64,000 bases of DNA from Rhynchonema sp. JSB1_4 (lineage: Eukaryota > Nematoda > Chromadorea > Monhysterida > Xyalidae): assembly GCA_030248065.1 (NCBI GenBank), contig JASAMV010006842.1:48951-112950 (forward strand), given 5' to 3'. The position numbers and the translations under genes were made by a program. Below are positions 23,901 through 32,280 of this stretch, piece after piece (position 1 is the first letter of the stretch; the number at the start of each line of letters is the position of its first letter). The notes below the pieces were generated by a model. The model did no database searches. It was not told the DNA's origin and was given only the letters and a program-made list of their open reading frames with translations.

Positions 23901-25972
23901 CCCCCCAAAATAGAACCCCCCAAAAAAATACAGCCCCCCTAAAAGGGGTCAGTGAAAAAATACAGCCCCCCTTGTATTTTAGGTTTTACGGTAACCCCCC
24001 CAGGCCGTCGGCTCTGGTTCAGCAGGTATCCCCCCTCTCCGAGCCCGGTACAGTAGGTACCGTAAAAACCTAAATACAGCCCCCCCCGGAATAGAGCCCC
24101 CCCCGTAATAGAGCCCCCAAACAAGGGGTCAGTGAATTAATAAGAGCCCCCCCGGAATAGAGCCCCCCCCAAGTAACATCCCCTCGACAGTTGTGTATTA
24201 AGGCTTGATAGTGGTGCACAGGTACATTTATGCACGTTTGTTGTTCGTTCAGAGCACATAATATGCCTCTAATTGACGAATAGACACGAATAAATGCGAT
24301 TACAAGCGAAAAAACATCCTTTCAAATCCATTTTTAGGGGTTTTTGGGTGGTATTTCTGGGAACAATTTTTTCAGGTTCGAGTCAGTGAATTAATAGAGG
24401 CCCCCGGAATAGAGCCCCCCAAAATGGGGTCAGTGAATTAATAGAGCCCCCCTTCTATTTAGGTTTTTACGGTATCCCCCCTCCAGAGCACCTCCAACAC
24501 TGACCCGGCCCGTTTCCGATCTCTGGTCCCGGCCATCGGCAGGGTAGTACTTGGGGGGGGGCACTGTAGTGGCTGGGGGGGGATGGGGGGGATTCCCCCC
24601 CCCTAAGGGATATCTATCTCGAGTCAACCCTTAGGGGGGGGGATGGGGGGGGGGGAAGGGTATCTATCTCGAGCCGACCCCAAAGGGTATCTCGAGTAAG
24701 TAGATTTATGGTTTTCAAAGGCAAAAATAGGTGTTTTTCGACCTCGGGACCCCCAAAAATCGCGCGCTCCGCGCGCAAGCACCCAAAAATGGTCATTTTA
24801 GGCCAATTTTCGGCAAAAATGTCAAAAAATACCCATTTTTAGGCTAATTTTGCAGTAAAATTGCATGCAAAAAAACGGCCTTTTTTCGCCTTTTGACGGA
24901 CCATAGGGGTATCTTGGGTAGCCTCTGGGGTATCTCGAGTAAGTCCGAAACCTTCCCCCCCCCTAGGGTATCTTGGGTCGATTGGCCTGCCACCACACTG
25001 GGGGGGGTGGGGGGGTCCCCCCCCAAATTCATCTATCTATCGTCAACACTTTTTGATTTCATCTATCTATCGTCAACACATATGGGCAAATCTATCTATC
25101 GTCAACAAATTTTGGGAACTATCTATCTATCGTCAACACATTTCGAACCCAAAATTGACATTTTTGCCTCAAAATGGCTCAAAATCGGTATTTTTCACCA
25201 CAAATAGGCAAAAATCGCGCGCTACGCGCGGATTTAGTACATCTATACACATTTTCATTAATATTTACACATTATTACCTACTTAATGCACTATACTATA
25301 CCTTGATTTTTGGCGACCCCCCCCACCATCTATCTATCGCAATGGTGTTGCTGGGGGGTGGGGGGTCCCCCCTAGGTACATTAGGTAGGTTGCCGCCCCT
25401 CACCTGGTATGGTACAGTAGGTAGGTTGCCGCCCCTCCCTTGGTACAGTAGGTAGGTTGCCGCCCCACCTAACTTTTCACCCAAAACATACATTTTTGGC
25501 TTAAAATTGCATAAAATTAGCATATTTGTATGCAAATAGGCGAAAAATCGCGCGCGGCGCGCGAAATTAGTGTTTTAGGCCACATTTTTTTTCAGTATTT
25601 AGACAAAAAATTTCTGTTTCCAGATGACCCCCCCCAGTGGTACGACCCCCCTAGCTCGGCTGGTACAGTAGGTAGGTTGCCGCCCCGCATTTTGGGTGGT
25701 ACAGTAGGTTGCCGCCCCGCCTGGGTAGCTACACCACTGATCTATCGTCAACAAGTTTGGGTCGACCCCCCCCCCAGATTTCGGACTTGGGTCATCTATC
25801 TATCGTCAACACATTTCGGGTCCCAATCTATCTATCGTCAACACCCTGACCAAGTACTACACTGGCCATCGGGCCGGTCCGATTGCGACGTCTGGATCAT
25901 GTGCGGAAAAACAAAAAAACACAAACCGTCATCCTGAAATGTCACCATTTGACTTGATTCAATCACTTTCAT
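17936..25972 (-). CDS. RPL9: 60S ribosomal protein L9 (uL6)
   Basis: Large-subunit ribosomal protein of the uL6 family. Five exons: 25972-25927, 19781-19650, 19127-18973, 18810-18678, 18039-17936; 189 residues, close to the usual 190 or so. Exon 1 codes only [15 protein letters not shown]. Diagnostic family strings follow: [12 protein letters not shown] (exon 2), [19 protein letters not shown] and [11 protein letters not shown] (exon 3), [12 protein letters not shown] and [16 protein letters not shown] (exon 4), [20 protein letters not shown] then a stop (exon 5). All introns are GT-AG with matching phases 1, 1, 0, 1. Intron 1 is 6.1 kb, almost all nested transposons; the others are 162-638 bp. 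Just upstream of the ATG is a CTTCC tract, possibly a short 5' TOP leader typical of ribosomal-protein mRNAs (inference). Confidence 0.96.
18609..18664. repeat. Remnant of TAGGGTTAGA / TGTCGGGT element, RPL9 intron 4
   Basis: ACCCGACACCCGACATCTGG and TCTAACCC match the end of the element at 46,762-47,191. Only about 55 bp remain. Confidence 0.5.
19851..20995. mobile_element. Overlapping hAT-like iteron elements (ends only partly resolved), RPL9 intron 1
   Basis: CAGTG-type starts are seen at 19,851 (CAGTGCTGTGCCTACTGC) and 19,979 (CAGTGTAGTTCCTGGTCCGG). A rightward end CCGGACCAGGAACTAC lies near 20,595, and another end, GGCCTGCCACTATACTG, is at 20,995. Iterons: TTAGTGTACCT / AGGTACACTAACC at 19,979-20,590 and CATACCTCTCAC at 20,700-20,970. 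A CTACTAAATTT block (20,075-20,245) is embedded. TSDs could not be assigned, so the nesting here is uncertain. Confidence 0.6.
21059..21438. mobile_element. hAT-like iteron MITE G2
   Basis: Ends CAGTGTAGTTCCTGG and inverted CAGTGCAGTTCCTGG. The TSD ctgacccc is exact at 21051-21058 and 21439-21446. The iteron GGTTAGTGTACCT lies on both arms in one orientation. The core holds AGGCCTAAAAATG palindromes. Confidence 0.92.
21474..21774. mobile_element. hAT-like iteron MITE G3
   Basis: Ends CAGTGTAGTTCCTGG and inverted CAGTGTAGTCCCTGG. The TSD cgggggct is exact at 21466-21473 and 21775-21782. Iteron GGTACACTAATTTCCCC on both arms. The core is similar to G2 although the iteron differs. Confidence 0.92.
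22386..22821. mobile_element. hAT-like iteron MITE J
   Basis: Ends CAGTGCTGTGGCTACTTT and inverted CAGTGCTGTGGCTGGGG. The TSD gtacagta is exact at 22378-22385 and 22822-22829. Iteron GGGGCGGGTAGGGTAC on both arms; core hairpin TCGCGCGCAGCGCGA at about 22,591. Confidence 0.92.
23600..24470. repeat. AATAGAGCCCCCC / GGGGTCAGTGAA repeat block (F-type element) inside element I
   Basis: At least ten copies of (A)ATAGAGCCCCCC or ATACAGCCCCCC, with GGGGTCAGTGAATTAATAG between. Two A/T-rich cores lie at about 23,700-23,880 and 24,180-24,375. A small inverted repeat, TTTTAGGTTTTACGGT, brackets about 23,977-24,074. It may be two overlapping elements. Confidence 0.6.
24562..25000. mobile_element. hAT-like iteron MITE E inside A1
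   Basis: Ends CACTGTAGTGGCTGGG and inverted CAGTGTGGTGGCAGGC. Flanked by runs of G in A1, so the TSD is probably G8 but cannot be proved. Iteron GGTATCTCGAGTA or GGTATCTTGGGT, six or so copies in one orientation; core hairpin CGCGCGCTCCGCGCGC at 24,758. Confidence 0.82.
25340..25739. mobile_element. hAT-like iteron MITE C1 inside A1
   Basis: Ends CAATGGTGTTGCT and inverted CAGTGGTGTAGCT. The TSD atctatcg is exact at 25332-25339 and 25740-25747; the uninterrupted site is present in A2 near 27,712-27,719. Iteron GGTACAGTAGGTAGGTTGCC on both arms; core hairpin CGCGCGCGGCGCGCG. Confidence 0.95.
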
Positions 25973-26461
25973 TTTGCTGGCGGTGGAAGAATACCAGTCA
26001 GGATTACCCACTTATTTCCTGATTACGGTGACTGAAAAGAACGTGTAACATGTCAAACATTCAGAGTGACAGACAAAACAGTGGTCGATCATTCGTGGAG
26101 AAAAATCTAAAACGAATTTCCATCCAATTGTAGATTCTAAAAGCATCCAAAAAAGAAAAGACAGGGGTAATGTAAAAAATAACGGTGACGTGACGGTTCG
26201 ATTGTACAGGTTCGTGAACAAAAAGCATTCAAGCACCCAGCACAGCTGCTGGACCGCCAAAACTTTCCACATCCCGGTAATATTTTGTTTATCAGTAGGT
26301 ATATTTTTTGCATAATATATTTGCATTTGAACACGTTACTTGAGCGGAGTCGGCGATTGAAAATCAAGCACAACGTGCATCCTTCTGTCACGCCACATGG
26401 AATATTTCTCTTTTAATTCATTATTTTCCCCCCACAAAAAAGGGTAAGCAAGGAAGCAAGG
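25973..26461. promoter_or_regulatory. Probable shared RPL9 / MSL1 promoter region
   Basis: 489 bp of non-repetitive sequence between the RPL9 start codon (minus) and the first transposon on the MSL1 side (plus). It must contain the RPL9 promoter and may contain the MSL1 promoter. No core motif is convincing. Confidence 0.45.
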
Positions 26462-26575
26462 CAGTGTAGTTCCTGGGGGGAGGGGGGTCCCCCCTTGGGT
26501 ACGTCTGTTCCCAGGGTAGTACTTGGGGGGGGGGGGTGGGGGGGGTCCCCCTCAAATTCATCTATCTATCGTCAA

Positions 26576-27418
26576 CAGAGGTCGCAATCGGGCCGGCCCG
26601 ACCTCGGGCCGGGCCGGGCCGGGCCGCGATTTTGGGCTTTTGGCTCGGGCCGGGCCGGGCCGGGCCGGAGATTTGGAGGGTCGGGCCGGGCCGGGCCGGG
26701 CACCCCGGCCCGAAGCTTCTGAAGTGACTTATTTTACTGAAAAAGTAGGGATTTTTTTGTCAAAAATACTAAAATTTCTGACGGATTCGGCAAGCAAGTG
26801 ATCAGTATTGTCTCTATCTGACGACCATTTCATGGAAAACAATGTATTTTCAACCAGTGGTGTAGCTACCCAGGCGGGGCGGCAACCTACAGTACCACCA
26901 AAAATGTGGGACGGCAACCTACCTACTGTACCGGCCGGGCTAGGGGGGAACAAAATTTTTTCGGTCGAAATTTTGAAGAAAATGTGCTCTAAAACGCAAA
27001 TTTCGCGCGTAGCGCGGCGATTTATCGCCTATTTGGAGTGAAAAGTACCGATTTTATATACCATTTTGAGCCAAAAAATCGCAACTTACTGTACTAGCCG
27101 CCTGCGGCGACCTACCTAGTGTACCAGGATGGAGCGTCAACCTACCTACCTACTGTACCTAGGGGGTACCCCCAGCCCCACCCCCTGCAACACCGTTGTT
27201 TTCAACCAAAAAATAGGTTCAAAAAAATCGCAAAAATTATGACAAAACTTGGGTTAAAATCTGAGCCAAAAAATTCGGGCCGGGCCGGGCCGGAGATTTG
27301 GGGGTTCGGGCCGGGCCGGGCCGGAGATTTGGGGGTACGGGTCGGGCCTGGCCGGGCCGGAGATTTGGGGGCTCGGGCCGGGCCGGGCCGGCCAAACCCG
27401 GCCCGATTGCGACCTCTG
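26576..27418. mobile_element. GGGCC-repeat hAT-like element B1 inside A2
   Basis: Perfect ends CAGAGGTCGCAATCGGGCCG and the inverse. The TSD atcgtcaa is exact at 26568-26575 and 27419-27426. The arms are GGGCCGGGCC and GGAGATTTGGGGG repeats. Split by C2. Confidence 0.95.
26855..27198. mobile_element. hAT-like iteron MITE C2 inside B1
   Basis: Inverted relative to C1: ends CAGTGGTGTAGCTACCC and inverted CAACGGTGTTGC. The TSD ttttcaac is exact at 26847-26854 and 27199-27206. Iteron GGCAACCTACCTACTGTACC (complement of the C1 iteron). Confidence 0.95.
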
Positions 27419-28217
27419 ATCGTCAACACTTTTTGATTTCATCTATCTATCGTCAACACTTTTGGGCAAATCTATCTATCATCAACAAATTCTGGGAACA
27501 ATCTATCTATCGTCAACACATTTTGAACTCAAAATTGACATTTTTGACTCAAAATGGCTCAAAATCGGTATTTTTCACCCCAAATAGGCAAAAAATCGCG
27601 CGCTACGCGCGGATTTAGTACATCTAAGTACATTTTCATTAATATTTGCACCTTATTACCTACTTAGTACACTATACTATACCTTGATTTTTGGCGACCC
27701 CCCCCCCACCATCTATCTATCGTCAACAAGTTTGGGTCGACCCCCCCCCCCAGATTTCGGACTTGGGTCATCTATCTATCGTCAACACATTTCGGGTCCC
27801 AATCTATCTATCGTCAACACCCTGACCAAGTACTACACTGTCTGTTCCCCCTCCATGGTACGCCTGCCCCACTGTTCCCCCTCCGGGTACGTCTGCTCTC
27901 CCAATTTTTGCCTAAAATAGGCATAAAAATGAGTGATTTTTAGGTCAATGTCGTCCAAAATCGCCAAAATACCCTTCTTATTTAGATTTTTTCTGAAAAG
28001 GGGCAAAAATGAGCCAAATTTTCGACCTCAAAAAATGACGGGTCCTCCCCCCTTCCCGAACGTCGGGCCGGGCCCGCCGGGCCGATTCCCACCTCTGGCC
28101 ATCTCGCTTCCGATTGCTGGTTTGTGGATCAGGGAGCAATATTTCAGGCCAAACAGGCTGAGACAATTTAAGCAAATCATGGAGTTGTTCCATATTTTCA
28201 GTGGGCAATACCAAATA

Positions 28218-31002
28218 ATGGCTGGGCGCCGCTTCGTGCCGCAATCGAGCGGCGTGCTGCGCACATCGAGCGCGTCGGCGTTGGCCAATCTCGAATCACA
28301 GCTGGCCCACTTCAACGAACGGCAGGGACAACAGCAGATATTTGATTGGCACAGTTTCTATGGCGTCCATCTGAAACTGATCCGGCAGCTGCAGACACGA
28401 CTGGATCGAAAGGATGTCGAAAACGAGAAGCTCAAAGAACGTCTCGACATTGTTAGTTAGTGTTTGTGCGTTTCGTTGTCAAGGAGAGAGAAAGAGATCA
28501 CGGACATCAAGACAGATCACAGGACATGTTAACAGAAACGGAAAATTATGCATTAATCCTCGTCTACATCAAACGGCAATGCCGGGCTCAGAGGGCATTC
28601 GTTTCGTTGTCATGTCATTTGTCAGTTTTTTAAAATACAAGTACATTGTTGCGATGAACAACCGTGCGTTCGCGACGCATTTTGCTTGCCTCGTATCGTG
28701 TTACTGTTTATTCGTATTTATTATATTAGAATACTGCAACTTGCGTCACCAAAACTGTATCGCCAGACTCATTGTTCACCATGTGCACGTGCCATATCAC
28801 GTTCTTGGTTCGTTCACGTGGTTCAGTGGGACCAGACAGGAGATTGCATTTACATTCATATTTGGCGAATGCAACAAATGAAGCGACGCAACGATAACAT
28901 CATTCATTCCATTTTGCTCGCAGTTGGAGCGTCGTTTGGAGCGCAGCGAACGTCGTCGCGGTCACGTGACCCCGTCATGCACCGAGGAGTTAACGGCGTT
29001 GACACAGGGACTCGCACAAACACAACAACAACAACAACAACAACAACAACAGTTGCATCGACCGATGCTGAGAAAACGCAAGCCACCGCCGATCACGCCA
29101 GAGACGCATGTTGTTGCGACGCAGCAGAAAGCGACGCCAGACACTCAGACGCACGCAACGACAACGCACAAACAACAAAACAAGCCGATTCGCAATCATT
29201 TGGTGGTGGAATCCGATGAATTGGTGCTCAGCAGACTGGATGACGTGCCTGTGAAAGTTGGAGGTTGGTGACTGGACTGCATGCAAGTGCTAAGCAAAGT
29301 GACTTGTTGCTTTGGGTCATATGGCCATCGGTGCATTCGCTGCACTGACGATGACCTGGGGCACCACCCTTCTGCAGTTCTGCGAGAACAGGTCAACACG
29401 GGCAGCCAGAAACAGACTGCTCATGCCGACATGTACATACATATTGATCGTTGTGGTGAGCCACAAATTATAAGAAATGAGCATGTTACCAGTGTTTGTA
29501 TTGTTGGCACACCTTTTGTGTTTGACAGCCGCAAGCAGTGATGTAGTTGAGGGGGGGGGTATGGGGGTAATACCCCTCCCAACTGGTAGGTGGCTTTCTT
29601 GCTCCCGAACCCATACCCCCCAAACTGGCTAGCTAACTTTCTTGCGCCGGTTATCAAGCCAAAAAAGTGTTGATCTTATGTCAAAATGATCATTTTATGG
29701 GCCAAAATGGTCAAATCCGCTCAAATTTTCTCTCACAGGCACAAAAATACGCATTTTGAGGCTTATTTTAGCATAATTTCGACCAGTTTTTACACCCGTG
29801 TTTTTGACTTCTGGACCAATACCCCCAAATCGGAGTACCCGGCTAGCTAGCTAGCTTCATTGCGCCGGACCCCTCCAGCCAGCTAGCTTTCTTGCTCGGA
29901 CCAACCACCTCACCGGCCGCAAGGTTTGGAACTGGGATCCCACAAAACTTTCAGTGCCCGGCTATCGTACGAGCGCCAGCACAACATGTAAATCATCCAA
30001 GCGTTCGCGTAGCGATCACGAAGATGTTTCGGACGGTGCATTCGCGCGACGACATCAGAAACACGAAAAGTTCGAACGACAGATCGTTCGGTGCGTTGAG
30101 TGTCAATCCTCCAAAATTGTGATAATGTCCGATTTGTGCAATAGCTAATTTCGTTGAAGTAATCTTTGGCAAGCAGACGAGTTCTCATTATAGGGTAGGC
30201 GTAGTTATACGCCAGCATTGAAACACTTTCTCCTGTCACATTTTATGTTGAAAATGGCTGCCCTGTTGTGTTGTGCAGCTGAATGAGCGCTTAAATTTTC
30301 AGTTGATCACAAGATGCGCGTTGGGTCCTGTTGTGATGTTTCACAATGATTATTATTCATAAATTATAACAGCCGCGACAAGCAGCGTCAACGAGACCTG
30401 ATGTTGCACGAGCAGCTGATGAAGTCGCAGGAGGCCAGAGACAAACGTCGGCAGAACAACGAGAGCGAAGAAGAAGCGGCGAAACACATGCGAAAACTGG
30501 ATGATTGTTAGTTGACAGCTCAGTCTCGAGCTTTTTTGTGTTAAAATGCTTTTTTTGTCAGATTTTCAAGCAGGAGTTGTCGGGAAACAAAGAAATAAGA
30601 CATCAGGTGCAAAAATGGTAATAACGTATTCTTTGCACAAGAAACATTTTTGCTATTCTCTCACCAGTCCCAACAGGTTATTCTCAATTTGTATATATTT
30701 CTTCGTAGTTTGTGTATTTTTAATACAGTTTGAGAACCAGTCAATGGTCGCGTTCAGAAGGTTGGTTCGCGCCTCGGTTTCACTTCGGCACACCGAAAAG
30801 CTTTTGCCGATTTTTTGACAGCAAATGCACAACATCAATAACATTCAAGCCCGAAACTCAGGGTGTGCCGAAGCGCAGTGCGACTGTTTGCAGCCTATGC
30901 GGATCGCGTCAAAACGAACATCCGCTTACTTTTGCAGTGCAAGAAATCCGAATCGTGAAGAACTTGCCGAAAGACGTTTTCGTGGTCGGATCGCGTCGAT
31001 AA
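28218..31002 (+). CDS. MSL1: MSL1-like protein with coiled coil and PEHE domain
   Basis: Scaffold of the MSL histone-acetyltransferase complex: the coiled coil dimerises and the PEHE region binds the MOF acetyltransferase (family knowledge). Exons: 28218-28451, 28924-29263, 29955-30090, 30373-30506, 30938-31002; 302 residues, phases 0, 1, 2, 1. Residues about 45-90 form the coiled coil (LKLIRQLQTRLDRKDVENEK then LERRLERSERRR). Residues about 112-121 are a glutamine run. The PEHE region starts VKVGVPGYR and includes DGAFARRHQKHEKFERQ, KQRQRDLMLHEQLMKS and IRIVKNLPKDVFVVG at the end. It is short for the family (vertebrate MSL1 is about twice as long). The start could instead be 28179 in the same frame; an acceptor-like TTTTCAG precedes 28201. 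Intron 2 holds a hAT-like MITE. No RNA support; the last junction is the least certain. Confidence 0.78.
29536..29915. mobile_element. hAT-like iteron MITE N, MSL1 intron 2
   Basis: Ends CAGTGATGTAGTTGAGG and inverted CGGTGAGGTGGTTGG. The TSD gccgcaag is exact at 29528-29535 and 29916-29923. Iteron GGCTAGCTAGCTTTCTTGC, two copies on each arm. Confidence 0.93.
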
Positions 31003-32086
31003 ACGAAAATGCTTCCCAGCGCCGTATTTATACAAAGGTTATGATGATGATAAAAAAACAACCGATTTCTTTCTGTGGGCGTAATTTTGAAAATAATTTC
31101 ACTCGACTTTCCATTTCAACCTGCTCATTTTGTGTTTGTCCTCGTTTCTTTTCGTTTGTTTGTTATTTTTGTTGCTCTTCCTAAGGACACCACTTTCCCT
31201 TAGGTCATCAGCGCGTATCGGGTATTTGCATTTGTCTCTCGCACTCAGCATTGCGTTTCATTAAGCGTACAACGTACATTATAACACGGTTGGTTTTTGT
31301 TCTGTATCGATTGTGGGTATAACATTATGTAATTTCTTTGTTGTAATTTCAATCCACTGTTATCATTTTTCTGCTGTTAGTTATCACACGACTATATTAT
31401 GGTGACGTATAAATGTAACGTGCACAAGAGATCTGTAACACTACCGTTGTTATCAATCATAACCGCACCTTATAACGTTGTTGTTTTTCTGTATGTGCAC
31501 GCATGTGTATTGCCAAGCATGTTGTAGGTTTTGTTGTTCTTTATTATGTTTTCCCGAAAAGTAAAACGGTTGAATGAAAAACAGTGGGAGCCAGAAAGCA
31601 GCATTATGTACAAAAACGCGAATGAAAGCAACAAACAAGCAAAAGCCAAAAAGACCAATTCAACAGATGATCATCCAAAAAGGGCAGAGATATGTGGCAC
31701 TTTCAAACACACTGACAATTGTAACAGATTCAGTATTTTAATTAGTTAAAACAAGGTTAAAAACGCCCATTTACATAATATCCATGCGGCAGATTCGGGG
31801 ATAAAGGTACCTTTCACCAAAGAAAGGGCCACATCAACTTTACAGATCGCTGGTTATGCGCGAAGTTTTGTCAAGATGGGTCGTGTAACTTGAATGGATG
31901 AATAGCGTGGATAAATCGCCATACAATAAATTTTGACCAGGGTAAAAATGTTCCCCTTATGCCGATCAAAATTTCAATACCTCAACTCGATCGGCAAAAT
32001 TGACAAACTACGTTGTCATCCAAAAGTTGAAACTGCTCTATTTGGCAGACCACGAAACAGGGCGGGCAAGCAATTCAGCGAATTTA
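31003..32086. other. Convergent 3' intergenic region, MSL1 / TYW1
   Basis: Between the two converging stop codons. A/T-rich, with no recognisable exon, RNA gene or TIR element. It should contain the MSL1 3' UTR. Confidence 0.5.
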
Positions 32087-32275
32087 AGGCAAACTACACC
32101 AACACGAGCCCGATTTCGAAGGTGGTGTGTATTCAAAACGAATAGAAAGAGAAAATCATCATGCTCCAGTTTGTATTCTTCAACGTGTAACATTTCCCAA
32201 ATCAGCAGCCACGTACAGGAATGTTTCACTATTCTGCCAGCTGCGAAATCGAGCTCATGTTGGTGTAGTTTGCCT
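32087..32275. mobile_element. MITE family U copy abutting the TYW1 stop codon
   Basis: Ends AGGCAAACTACACCAACA and exact inverse, with further inverted similarity (CGATTTCG / CGAAATCG). The right end is 5 bases beyond the TYW1 stop codon, so the TYW1 3' UTR begins in it. Confidence 0.85.
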
Positions 32276-32280
32276 ACACC

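Larger units (their letters stand above)
22348..24502. mobile_element. hAT-like iteron element I, with insertions
   Basis: Ends CAGTGTTGGAGCTGG and inverted CAGTGTTGGAGGTGC. Flanks cgccggcc and acccggcc agree at 6 of 8. Iteron GGTACAGTAGGTATCCCC; core hairpin GCGCACTACGCGCGC near 23,026. Contains J and a block of AATAGAGCCCCCC repeats (23,600-24,470). Confidence 0.7.
21953..24525. mobile_element. GGGCC-repeat hAT-like element B3, with insertions
   Basis: Perfect ends CAGAGATCGGAAACGGGCCG and the inverse. The TSD gtcccggc is exact at 21945-21952 and 24526-24533. It is enlarged to 2.57 kb by element I and its contents. Confidence 0.9.
24540..25864. mobile_element. hAT-like iteron element A1, with two insertions
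   Basis: Ends CAGGGTAGTACTTGG and inverted CAGTGTAGTACTTGG. The TSD gccatcgg is exact at 24532-24539 and 25865-25872. Iteron TCTATCTATCGTCAACA, several copies on both arms. Core hairpin CGCGCGCTACGCGCG at 25,214. Interrupted by E and C1. Closely matches A2 at 26512-27840. Confidence 0.93.
21800..25894. mobile_element. GGGCC-repeat hAT-like element B2, split by later insertions
   Basis: The right end TCCGATTGCGACGTCTG (25,894) is the inverse of the B-family start. The body is GGCCCGGCC repeats at about 21,880-21,952 and 25,865-25,894. It is interrupted by B3 (21953-24525) and A1 (24540-25864), each with its own TSD. Left end not found. Confidence 0.6.
26512..27840. mobile_element. hAT-like iteron element A2, with nested insertions
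   Basis: Same ends and iteron as A1. The TSD tctgttcc is exact at 26504-26511 and 27841-27848. Split by B1. Confidence 0.93.
26462..28097. mobile_element. Outer element D and adjoining GGGCC fragment, host of A2
   Basis: Start CAGTGTAGTTCCTGG at 26,462; iteron GGGTACGTCTGTTCCC at 26,498 and, after A2, at 27,841-27,905; core with CCTAAAATAGGC and GGTCAATGTCG as in G2/G3. The right side passes into a GGGCC-rich piece ending CCCACCTCTG at about 28,097, like a B-family end. The right end of D itself is not resolved. Confidence 0.6.

Noticed and set aside
25022..25140. Regularly spaced TCTATCTATCGTCAACA repeats that look CRISPR-like
   Set aside because: They are the iterons of hAT-like elements A1/A2; spacing is irregular, spacers are shared between copies, and the genome is eukaryotic.
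28686..29219. Plus-strand open frame rich in His, Thr and Ser
   Set aside because: It is the shadow of MSL1 exon 2 in another frame; the Thr run is the CAA repeat coding polyglutamine.
29290..29420. Extra MSL1 exon in intron 2
   Set aside because: The segment shares GCACTGACGATGACCTGG with 46,190 and part of it with 40,370, so it is repeat-derived, and the flanking exon phases join without it.
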